Positions 1-5,195 of a stretch of DNA of 5,195 bases are shown here, piece after piece. The notes below the pieces were generated by a model. The model had not been told where the DNA came from, made no database searches, and saw only the letters and a program-made list of their open reading frames with translations. Location: assembly GCA_937897315.1 (NCBI GenBank), contig CALCNS010000051.1, positions 1 to 5,195 on the forward strand. Direction: 5' to 3'. Positions within the stretch are counted from its first letter, which is position 1; every line of letters begins with the position of its first letter. Origin of the DNA: an uncultured Bacillota bacterium (lineage in GTDB: Bacteria > Bacillota > JAAYKD01). A program made the translations under genes and the position numbers.

Positions 1-39
1 TTTAATCGCATCCGAGATAGTCTTCATAAAGGGAGTCAT
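1..39 (-). CDS. Start of an unidentified protein, cut by the window edge
   Basis: Thirteen codons are visible, starting at ATG 39-37 and reading MTPFMKTISDAIK. The start is supported by a near-perfect ribosome binding site, AGGAGGTG at 54-47 on the minus strand, with 7 bases before the ATG. A second in-frame ATG (codon 5) lacks a comparable site. Thirteen residues are too few to name a family, so no function is assigned. The gene lies downstream of, and in the same direction as, the Sec-glutaredoxin/ArsR operon, but is separated from it by about 690 bases that include a terminator-like hairpin and a candidate promoter of its own. It is therefore probably a separate transcription unit. It could still be functionally linked, for example as a transporter, but nothing in the visible residues shows that. 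Confidence 0.72.
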   Translation of the reverse strand, partial: MTPFMKTISDAIK

Positions 40-56
40 GAATTTGCACCTCCTAC

Positions 57-68
57 ATTGATATCAAT
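57..68. repeat. 12-bp perfect palindrome just upstream of the ribosome binding site
   Basis: ATTGATATCAAT is a perfect palindrome lying 2 bases upstream of the AGGAGGTG of the partial minus-strand gene. It could be a small operator or chance in AT-rich DNA. With no spacer it would make a poor RNA hairpin. Confidence 0.3.
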
Positions 69-236
69 CTTGTTGATGATTTCCAGAATTCTTGACGGCG
101 AGTAAAAAAATGACAATAAAGACGATTTCCTTGGTTTTGTTGACCACAGTCCCCCCTTCTGCAAAACACGAATGAATAACGTATAATTGGGAAAAAAGAA
201 ATGAATAAACCGACAAGATTCTTTGGAACCATAGGT

Positions 237-265
237 AGTTTAACAATCATTTCGTAACTTGTCAA
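237..265 (-). promoter_or_regulatory. Candidate sigma-A promoter for the partial gene at 1-39
   Basis: On the minus strand there is a perfect -35 box TTGACA (265-260), a 17-base spacer, and a -10 box TAAACT (242-237; 4 of 6 consensus positions). Transcription would start near 230 and give a leader of about 190 bases before the ATG at 39. The leader contains no recognised riboswitch or leader peptide. The -35 box and spacing are good and the -10 is mediocre. Confidence 0.45.
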
Positions 266-388
266 GAGAAATCCCTGTTCTTTTAGACCGAAAAGATGGT
301 TACTTCTACCAAAACTACCAGAAGTGTGTTGTGTAAGAAGATAAATAAAAAAATCCACATCTCTTCAAAGCACTTTTTTTCTACATTT

Positions 389-407
389 TAACAAGAATTA
401 CTTGTTA
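389..407. repeat. Inverted repeat TAACAAG-N5-CTTGTTA
   Basis: Two perfect 7-base arms flank a 5-base AATTA centre. The form is compatible with a dimeric regulator's operator. It lies about 125 bases upstream of the -35 box of the candidate promoter at 237-265, so no regulated gene is obvious. It lacks a T-tract and G/C-rich stem and so is not a terminator. Confidence 0.35.
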
Positions 408-540
408 TTTGCTATTATTTTGACGAATGGTCAAGTAAATTCTAATACAATGAGCAATTTTAATAATTTTTTCTCGTGTATCATTTCTTCACACAAGGTA
501 TTATAGATTTATTTTAGGAGATGTACTACTACAATCTAGT

Positions 541-602
541 AAAAAACAAAGCAATCATTCGTTATACAGCCAAATATCAGCCTTTTTCGAATGAATGCTT
601 TG
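541..602 (-). terminator. Terminator-like hairpin downstream of the ArsR operon
   Basis: Read on the minus strand, a 15-base arm (602-588) pairs with 561-547 with a single mismatch, around a 26-base loop, and is followed at once by six T (546-541). The plus strand has no such tract after the hairpin, so the polarity fits termination of minus-strand transcripts coming from the ArsR gene, about 125 bases upstream. The large loop and moderate G/C content are atypical for an intrinsic terminator. The loop holds the 5-base repeat GGCTG twice. A protein-binding site is an alternative. Confidence 0.5.
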
Positions 603-725
603 CCATGTTTCATAAAATATCAATATAAATTTTTCTACTCATATACAATTATCTGAGCCATTTGTTAGGTAATTTCATCATATATCTATAATAATCGTTA
701 AATAGCATACGAGAATCAATCAAAT

Positions 726-1085
726 TTACTCAGCATGTTTCACATGTGCTAATCCTTGGCGAAACAAAGCGTCGACATGTTCATCATCCAATGAGTAATA
801 TACGTTTCTTCCCTCACGTCTACTTTTAATTAACCGATTGGCTTTAAGCAAACGCAGTTGATGAGATATCGCCGATAAGCTCACTTCGCTATTTTCCGCC
901 AACTCACAAACACAGTGTTCTCGTTGCGTCAGCAAGTAGAGAATCCGTATTCGGGTGGGATCTCCCAGTGTTTTGAACAACCCTGCTAATTGTTGGGCCT
1001 GATTGCCAGGTAGATTCTCTGCCGGCGGAGGCAGTCCCTGATGTTCTTTTGAGGTGTGTCGGCATGTACTAATCCTCTCCGGCAT
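726..1085 (-). CDS. ArsR/SmtB-family metal-sensing repressor (CadC/CzrA-like)
   Basis: A 119-residue winged-helix repressor, the usual length for the family. ArsR/SmtB proteins bind operator DNA as dimers and release it when metal binds. The helix-turn-helix core runs from about residue 33 to 99: LGDPTRIRIL (40-49) precedes helix 3, the recognition helix is SLSAISHQLRLL (69-80), and the wing is REGRNVYYSL (90-99). Two metal sites are readable. The helix-3 motif HCVCEL has C58 and C60, as in CadC, with C8, H10 and H15 in the N-terminal arm as possible extra ligands. The C-terminal helix has D101-x-H103-x10-H114-x2-H117, the helix-5 zinc/cobalt site pattern of SmtB and CzrA. The start is ATG 1085-1083 with AGGA 8 bases upstream. 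It begins 22 bases after the Sec-glutaredoxin stop, so the two are almost certainly cotranscribed and probably repressed by this protein at 1381-1512. The ligand metal is inferred (Zn, Cd, Pb or Co), not shown. Confidence 0.93.
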   Translation of the reverse strand: MPERISTCRHTSKEHQGLPPPAENLPGNQAQQLAGLFKTLGDPTRIRILYLLTQREHCVCELAENSEVSLSAISHQLRLLKANRLIKSRREGRNVYYSLDDEHVDALFRQGLAHVKHAE

Positions 1086-1107
1086 GGCTCATTTCCTTTC
1101 TTATATG

Positions 1108-1380
1108 TTACTTCAATAAAGATAGATCTTCTGGTACACCTCTATAGTAATGGGTGATTCCGTCTTCGGTCACAGCCAGCATGGGAATGCCAACCGTGGC
1201 TTTGCCGCGAACGTCTTTGTATAGATCCAAGGTGTCTCGCAAAACCAGATATTCCTTTAACTCTTTCATACCGGAAGTAATGTTGACATAGTCATACGCA
1301 ATATTGTGCTGGGAAAGTACCTCTTTCGCCGTTGCACAGCCTGGTCAGAAACTGCTACCATAGACTTTAATCGTTTTCAC
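1108..1380 (-). CDS. Selenocysteine-containing glutaredoxin-like protein (Sec-Pro-Gly-Cys active site)
   Basis: The 90-residue reading frame is open from GTG 1380-1378 to TAA 1110-1108 except for one TGA at 1347-1345 (codon 12). That codon falls exactly at the first redox position of a thioredoxin-fold active site: the N-terminus is MKTIKVYGSSF, then Sec12, then P13-G14-C15. Downstream sequence keeps the fold: VNITSGMKELKEYLVLRDT (32-50) and VGIPML (63-68), where P66 is the cis-proline next to the active site. Length and motifs fit the small glutaredoxin-related family (COG4545 type), whose usual members have CPxC. The start has AAGGAGGA at 1394-1387, 7 bases upstream. A SECIS-type hairpin follows the TGA (1305-1338). 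The protein probably reduces disulfides or binds metal/thiol adducts in the cytoplasm, with the selenol as attacking nucleophile; the substrate is unknown. It is first in an operon with the ArsR repressor. A pseudogene with a Cys-to-stop change (TGT or TGC to TGA) is the alternative, but the hairpin and intact frame argue against it. Confidence 0.87.
1305..1338 (-). promoter_or_regulatory. Bacterial SECIS-type hairpin directing Sec insertion
   Basis: In the mRNA, 22 bases after the UGA at 1347-1345, there is a 5-base loop AGGUA (1322-1318) on a perfect stem GAAAG/CUUUC (1327-1323 with 1317-1313). The stem extends as GG/CC past one bulged C (1330-1329 with 1312-1311), then across an AAC/A internal loop to UGUGC/GCACA (1338-1334 with 1309-1305). 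Bacterial SECIS elements lie within the coding sequence shortly after the UGA and need guanine in the apical loop; the E. coli fdhF loop also begins AGGU. The position, stem and loop all agree. No folding program was run. Confidence 0.75.
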
Positions 1381-1512
1381 AAGAACTCCTCCTTATTATT
1401 TGGAATGATAATATATTCGTTATGTCCTTAACACATTCCTTTTTATGGTGTTTTCATTGATTTTATAGTCGATTTCGTGTATGATGAAGATAAAAATAAG
1501 GAGGGATTGCCG
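1381..1512. promoter_or_regulatory. Divergent control region between the Sec-glutaredoxin/ArsR operon and the HD gene
   Basis: It holds the ribosome binding sites of both flanking genes and must hold both promoters. On the operon side, the AT-rich core AATATATT (1410-1417) sits within a weakly dyadic stretch, about 1403-1428, whose outer bases are GGA and TCC. This is where an ArsR-family operator and a TATATT/TATTAT-like -10 box for the minus strand would be expected. The dyad is poor (only about half the positions match), so the operator is inferred from context rather than recognised. An in-frame GTG at 1477 would lengthen the HD protein by 12 residues but has no ribosome binding site. Confidence 0.4.
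1464..1469 (+). promoter_or_regulatory. Candidate -10 box for the HD-domain gene
   Basis: TATAGT matches the sigma-A -10 consensus at 5 of 6 positions and would start transcription near 1476, leaving about 37 bases before the GTG at 1513. No good -35 box is seen 16-18 bases upstream (the area is T-rich), so the call is tentative. Confidence 0.3.
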
Positions 1513-2781
1513 GTGTTAACAAAAGATTTTGCACTAAAGTTGTTCAATGGGTTTTCCATACAACGCTGGAACGATATGGCCCGCCCGGTAGAACTCACCG
1601 AAATGGACAAGGCCGGGTTAAAAATGATGACCGCCTACCTGATCGGTCATGTAGAAATCGAAGCTCAAGCACAAAACGGCAGGGAGCTTCACTTAGATTG
1701 GGAGTCCATCATCTTTGCGGGGTTCTTCGATTTGTTAAAACGTATTGCCTTATCGGATATTAAATCCAGTGTGCATCACCGCATTCGCAATCAGTATCCG
1801 GAAGAGTTCGAGAGACTGAACCTATGGATCCTCGATCAATACAAAGCGACCATGCAAGAGCTTGATCCGGAACTATATCTGCGCTTCTCCGATTATTTGC
1901 TCGGGCATTCCCAGATGGGGCCTTTGGAAACGTCCATTTTGTCGGCAGCTCATGATTATGCCACCTTCCGAGAATTTGAGCTGATCAAACTGGTTAATGT
2001 TCCCTCTCCTCAACTCAGCTCCATAGAAAAAGAATTAAATGCCGAAATGCAAAACCACCTACACTTGAAAGGCATGGGAATGTTGGTAACCAAACAGCGT
2101 CTATATGAATTATTGTTACGGCTGGAGCAACTACGATTTCAGATTCGCTGGAGTCATACACAACGCATACCACGTACTTCTGTGTTGGGGCACTCCATGC
2201 TGGTTGCTTCCTTTGCGCTTTTGCTCACGCGACAATTACCCGAATATTCTCTCTTCCAGAACCCCAAACAACTTTTATATGCCAACTTTTTCGGAGCGTT
2301 GTTCCACGACTTACCGGAGAGCGTCATCCGCGACATTGTATCTCCCGTAAAACGTGCGACGGCAAATCTGCCGGAAATCGTCAAGCAAATTGAAGATAGC
2401 ATTGTTCGGGAAGAACTATTTCCTCTCATGTCGGAATACCGCTTCAAAGATGAACTGATGGCCTTTACCAATCACGAGTTTGAAGACCGCGTTATTTGCG
2501 TCGACCATTCAGATGCCGAACCTTCCTGTTATACAAACGAGGATTTCTTAGCTTTATTGAAACAGCCACCGAACCAAGGTATGCCAATTATGGGTAATTT
2601 GGTCGGTCTTTGTGATGAATATGCAGCATTCCTCGAGGCTTACCAATCGATTTATCATGGCATCAGCTCGAGTTACTTGAAGGATGCTGCCAACAAGATT
2701 CGGTTTGGCATATTAAGGGATGGTTCTGTAGGTGGTTTGATAGTTGAACCGTTGTTTGAAGGATTTAAAATCCTCGATTAA
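1513..2781 (+). CDS. HD-domain phosphohydrolase (YfbR-like HD) with long N-terminal extension
   Basis: A 422-residue soluble protein. The start is GTG 1513: AAGGAGGG at 1498-1505 lies 7 bases upstream, whereas the earlier in-frame GTG at 1477 has no such site. The C-terminal half resembles the YfbR-type HD family (5'-deoxynucleotidases and relatives). IRW (211-213) and PRTSVLGHS contain the first metal histidine, H227; FHDLPE gives H265-D266 and E269; RDIVSPVK (273-280) matches the family's D-x-P-T-P-V-K region; LCDEYAAFLEA supplies the late aspartate D368. All expected metal and catalytic positions seem present, so activity as a metal-dependent phosphohydrolase, probably on nucleotides, is likely; the substrate is not shown. 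Residues 1 to about 195 have no motif I recognise and roughly double the length of YfbR itself (about 200 residues). No signal peptide or membrane segment is seen. The PBP gene begins 29 bases after its stop, suggesting cotranscription. Confidence 0.85.
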   Translation: MLTKDFALKLFNGFSIQRWNDMARPVELTEMDKAGLKMMTAYLIGHVEIEAQAQNGRELHLDWESIIFAGFFDLLKRIALSDIKSSVHHRIRNQYPEEFERLNLWILDQYKATMQELDPELYLRFSDYLLGHSQMGPLETSILSAAHDYATFREFELIKLVNVPSPQLSSIEKELNAEMQNHLHLKGMGMLVTKQRLYELLLRLEQLRFQIRWSHTQRIPRTSVLGHSMLVASFALLLTRQLPEYSLFQNPKQLLYANFFGALFHDLPESVIRDIVSPVKRATANLPEIVKQIEDSIVREELFPLMSEYRFKDELMAFTNHEFEDRVICVDHSDAEPSCYTNEDFLALLKQPPNQGMPIMGNLVGLCDEYAAFLEAYQSIYHGISSSYLKDAANKIRFGILRDGSVGGLIVEPLFEGFKILD

Positions 2782-2810
2782 CCTGATGAAGGAAAAAGGA
2801 GTTGAGAAAG

Positions 2811-5039
2811 ATGTCCTCTCCCAAAAAAGCCCCCGCTCTATCTCCTTTTAAACGATTCCTTAGGACGTCCTTTTGGGGGACCCGCGCTACTTCGATGAAA
2901 CGTATGAGCTATTTTCGTAGCAAATGGTTTTTGGGACTGTTCGTTCTTATGTATGCTGCTCTCATTGTTCGAGTTGCTTGGATTAATTTCGCTCCCACAG
3001 AACATAGTGGCAGCATTTTACGGGCTGAAGCACTAGCCACACGCGAACAAGTAGAGCCCCTGAATCCTTTGCGTGGAAACATATACGACAGGAACGGCAA
3101 GCCTTTGGCTGTGAGCACCCAAGCAGAAACGGTGATGGTGATCCCCTCTCTCTTGAAAGACTTAGAAGTATTTTCCGATTATGAAAAAGACAAAAGTATT
3201 GAGCGCTTTACCAGTTTAGAAACCTTGGCAGCAAAACTTTCTACCATATTAGACATGAGTTGGAAGAGTGTTTGGGATATTATCACTTCAGAAAAAAACA
3301 CATTGTATTTGGCGAGGCAGATTACAGCAGAGCAAGCCGAACAAATTCGAATCTTGCGCTTGCAAGGCATTTCTTTTCTATATGAACCGAAGCGTTATTA
3401 CCCACTCAACCAATTTGCTTCAACCTTTATGGGGTTCGTCGGAATTGATATCCATGGGTTAGCGGGTTTAGAGTATTGGTATGATGAGCTGCTTTATGGT
3501 CAAGCGGGGAAAATGAAGGCCATGCGAAGCAGTGATGGTAGTGCAATGCCCTTGTATGATTCAAAGGTGGAAGAACCGGTGAATGGGACCAGCCTAGTCC
3601 TAACCATCGATGAGCAATTGCAAACGATTTTGGAACGCGAATTGAGCTCAGCCGTTAAGACCAATTTAGCCGACTCCGGTGGGGCTCTGATTATGGATCC
3701 TTATACTGGGGAAATTCTGGCCATGGCTGCCATTCCAAATTATAACCCCAATGAATTTGCAGAAAGCGACCCCGAGTTATGGGTGAATCCTTTGGTTTCA
3801 GAAGCCTTTGAACCCGGATCCACGTTCAAAATCATTACCTGTCTGGCGGCCTTACATGAAGGCATTGCCTCGGAGAACGAAATGTTTCAAGACCCCGGAT
3901 ATTATCAAATTGGTGCAGATAAGATATGGAACTGGGATAAAGGAGCTGACCATGGTGTAGTATCCTTGTTGGATGCCATGCGCAACTCCAGCAACGTGGT
4001 CTTAGGGCAATTGGGTCTGCGCTTAGGAGCTGACCGCTTAATCGCCTTTCAACAGCTTATGGGCTTTGGTGAACAAACCGGAATCGATTACCCCGGTGAA
4101 TCACTAGGATTGCTTTTTGATCCCACACAAATTAAAGACATAGAGATCTTTACCAATGCATTTGGTCAGGGGCCTTCTGTTACCCCACTGCAACAGCTGA
4201 ATGCCATCAATGCCATTGTCAACGGCGGACATTTACTAAAACCACGCTTGGTGAAAGCCACCATAGACACATCACAAACGGAAACACCTACCCCAATGGA
4301 AGAAATTCGGACAGTGGCTTCCGAAGAAACCATGCGCCGTATGCGAGAAATCTTAGAATATGTAATCAATGCTCCCGGTTCCAATGGCGCTTCGAAATTA
4401 TTCACCTTGGCCGGCAAAACAGGCACCGCCAACAAATTTAACCCTGAGACCGGAAGATATTATGAAGACAAATACATTGCTTCTACTATTGGATTTGCCC
4501 CCTCGGATCAACCAAAATACAGTATCTATATTTATTTAGACAATCCACACGGTCCCAATGGGTACTACGGTGGGCAAACGGCCGCTCCAGCCTTTAAGCG
4601 CATAGCAGAAGAAATACTAAAGATTTCGGGATATTTACCCAATGAACTGACTCAAGCGGAAATCAGCACCACCTCACCATCGGTGTTACCGGAGTATCGC
4701 GGTAGATTATGGGAAGATGTAAAGAAAGACCTCAAAGAAGAAACAAAAATTCAAGTTTTTGGCTATGGTAGCCAAGTAGCAGCACAATACCCCGCTTCCG
4801 GCAGCGAGTTCTCTTCTGGGCAGGTTTTGCATTTCTATTTGTCCGAACCTACGACTCCAGAATCCAACCAAATTGCCATGCCGAATTTAGTCGGTAAATC
4901 ACTGGTCGAATGCGTTTCGGTAACCCAACAAATGAATTTGGTTTTGGTCACAACCGGCACGGGGACTTGTATCAGCCAATCTACAGAAGCCGGGAAAATG
5001 GTTACAAAAGGAAGTAGTGTTCGTGCGAATTTTAACTAA
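2811..5039 (+). CDS. Class B penicillin-binding protein (PbpB/SpoVD-like transpeptidase) with two PASTA-like repeats
   Basis: A 742-residue membrane-anchored DD-transpeptidase that cross-links peptidoglycan outside the cell. ATG 2811 is chosen because AAAGGAG (2795-2801) lies 9 bases upstream; the in-frame TTG at 2802 directly abuts that site. A basic cytoplasmic tail leads into one membrane helix (about 39-60). The dimerisation domain follows, with RGNIYDRNGKPLA (88-100) and GLAGLEYWYDELLYGQAG (216-233). The transpeptidase domain holds all three active-site motifs: S337-T-F-K340 (nucleophile in EPGSTFK), S393-S-N395, and K536-T-G538. The tail has two PASTA-like segments, about 622-680 (ending LHFYLSEP) and 689-742 (MPNLVGKSL onward). 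Length and layout match PbpB (division) and SpoVD (spore cortex), which the sequence alone cannot separate, so no symbol is given. It is not beside mraZ, ftsL or murE, as the main division PBP usually is; instead it follows the HD gene by 29 bases. This suggests an extra or specialised paralogue. Confidence 0.93.
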   Translation: MSSPKKAPALSPFKRFLRTSFWGTRATSMKRMSYFRSKWFLGLFVLMYAALIVRVAWINFAPTEHSGSILRAEALATREQVEPLNPLRGNIYDRNGKPLAVSTQAETVMVIPSLLKDLEVFSDYEKDKSIERFTSLETLAAKLSTILDMSWKSVWDIITSEKNTLYLARQITAEQAEQIRILRLQGISFLYEPKRYYPLNQFASTFMGFVGIDIHGLAGLEYWYDELLYGQAGKMKAMRSSDGSAMPLYDSKVEEPVNGTSLVLTIDEQLQTILERELSSAVKTNLADSGGALIMDPYTGEILAMAAIPNYNPNEFAESDPELWVNPLVSEAFEPGSTFKIITCLAALHEGIASENEMFQDPGYYQIGADKIWNWDKGADHGVVSLLDAMRNSSNVVLGQLGLRLGADRLIAFQQLMGFGEQTGIDYPGESLGLLFDPTQIKDIEIFTNAFGQGPSVTPLQQLNAINAIVNGGHLLKPRLVKATIDTSQTETPTPMEEIRTVASEETMRRMREILEYVINAPGSNGASKLFTLAGKTGTANKFNPETGRYYEDKYIASTIGFAPSDQPKYSIYIYLDNPHGPNGYYGGQTAAPAFKRIAEEILKISGYLPNELTQAEISTTSPSVLPEYRGRLWEDVKKDLKEETKIQVFGYGSQVAAQYPASGSEFSSGQVLHFYLSEPTTPESNQIAMPNLVGKSLVECVSVTQQMNLVLVTTGTGTCISQSTEAGKMVTKGSSVRANFN

Positions 5040-5168
5040 GTGACGTTTTTTTCGACAATTATTCCCAATTTTTATCGTGAAATTTGTAACTAAGGTCCAC
5101 CAACACATTTTATTACATTTCTTTATAAACATCTTTGTTTTTATGGTTTTTCTTCTATTTCTTAGTGG
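5040..5168. other. AT-rich intergenic tail after the PBP gene
   Basis: A seven-T run (5046-5052) follows the stop codon closely, but I find no stable stem in front of it, so a classical intrinsic terminator is not supported. A minus-strand open frame at 4899-5132 is mostly antisense to the PBP and looks spurious. Nothing else is recognisable. Confidence 0.5.
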
Positions 5169-5195
5169 TTGACAAGGCTAAAAAAATGCCGTATA
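5169..5195 (+). promoter_or_regulatory. Consensus sigma-A promoter cut by the right window edge
   Basis: A perfect -35 box TTGACA (5169-5174) is followed, after exactly 17 bases, by TATA (5192-5195), the first four bases of a -10 TATAAT, where the window ends. This predicts a strongly transcribed plus-strand gene just beyond the edge. Its identity cannot be seen; near-consensus promoters like this are common ahead of stable-RNA and highly expressed genes. Confidence 0.55.

Larger units (their letters stand above)
40..725. other. Long AT-rich intergenic region without a convincing gene
   Basis: This stretch lies between the end of the ArsR gene and the start of the partial gene, both on the minus strand. 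Open frames of 60 and 101 codons exist at 53-358 on the minus strand, but they overlap each other, lack good ribosome binding sites, show no recognisable domain, and one ends right at the next gene's ribosome binding site. I see no tRNA, insertion sequence ends or CRISPR repeats. What it does contain is a candidate promoter (237-265), two short palindromes (57-68 and 389-407) and a terminator-like hairpin (541-602). It may be the decayed remnant of former genes or an insertion scar, but the sequence alone does not show this. Confidence 0.6.

Noticed and set aside
53..358. Open frame of 101 codons on the minus strand, with an overlapping 60-codon frame
   Set aside because: No recognisable domain, no good ribosome binding site and low-complexity AT-rich composition. 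It ends inside the space before the next gene's ribosome binding site, so it is probably chance.
420..448. Plus-strand promoter TTGACG with a TCTAAT/TAATAC -10
   Set aside because: The spacing is 15 bases for the better -10, the 17-base alternative matches poorly, and no plus-strand gene follows.
1345..1347. TGA as a nonsense mutation making the glutaredoxin gene a pseudogene
   Set aside because: The TGA falls exactly on the catalytic Cys position, the frame is intact elsewhere, and a SECIS-like hairpin follows at the right distance. A random stop would be unlikely to meet all three.
557..1423. Nine-base repeat ATTCGTTAT at 557-565 and 1415-1423 as paired operator sites
   Set aside because: A 9-base match in AT-rich DNA of this length is expected by chance, and the first copy lies inside a terminator-like stem.
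1477..1512. Upstream GTG at 1477 as start of the HD protein
   Set aside because: No ribosome binding site precedes it, and the strong AAGGAGGG at 1498-1505 is placed for GTG 1513.
5040..5052. Intrinsic terminator after the PBP gene
   Set aside because: The T-run is present but no G/C-rich stem of adequate length precedes it.
4899..5132. Minus-strand 77-codon frame at the right end
   Set aside because: Mostly antisense to the PBP coding sequence, with no ribosome binding site or domain.

Overview
The window suggests a moderate-to-low-GC, strictly anaerobic Firmicute (Clostridia in the broad sense). The reasons are strong AGGAGG-type ribosome binding sites, GTG starts, AT-rich intergenic DNA, a PASTA-tailed class B penicillin-binding protein of the PbpB/SpoVD kind, and a selenocysteine-encoding UGA. 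The genus cannot be fixed from this sequence.

Layout. Positions 1-39 (minus strand) hold the first 13 codons of a gene that runs off the left edge, with an excellent ribosome binding site and a plausible sigma-A promoter about 200 bases upstream. Positions 40-725 are AT-rich and show no convincing gene, only two small palindromes and a terminator-like hairpin. Positions 726-1380 (minus strand) form a two-gene operon. The promoter-proximal gene (1108-1380) reads through an in-frame TGA and encodes a 90-residue glutaredoxin-like protein whose active site is Sec-Pro-Gly-Cys. A bacterial SECIS-type hairpin follows the UGA directly. The second gene (726-1085) is an ArsR/SmtB repressor that appears to carry both classical metal sites, the CVC site of helix 3 and the D-x-H...H-x-x-H site of helix 5. 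A divergent intergenic region of about 130 bases separates this operon from a plus-strand pair: an HD-domain phosphohydrolase with a large N-terminal extension (1513-2781) and, 29 bases on, a class B penicillin-binding protein with two C-terminal PASTA-like repeats (2811-5039). The last 155 bases are non-coding and end in what looks like a consensus promoter cut by the window edge.

How the genes relate. The minus-strand operon looks like a metal- or thiol-stress module: a metal-sensing repressor controlling a selenol redox protein, probably autoregulated from the 1381-1512 region. The plus-strand pair is probably one transcript. The PBP builds peptidoglycan cross-links, and the HD protein probably acts on nucleotides; no functional link between the two is evident.

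The main discovery is the selenoprotein gene. A standard gene caller misses it because of the TGA, leaving an apparent 390-base gap between the repressor and the HD gene.
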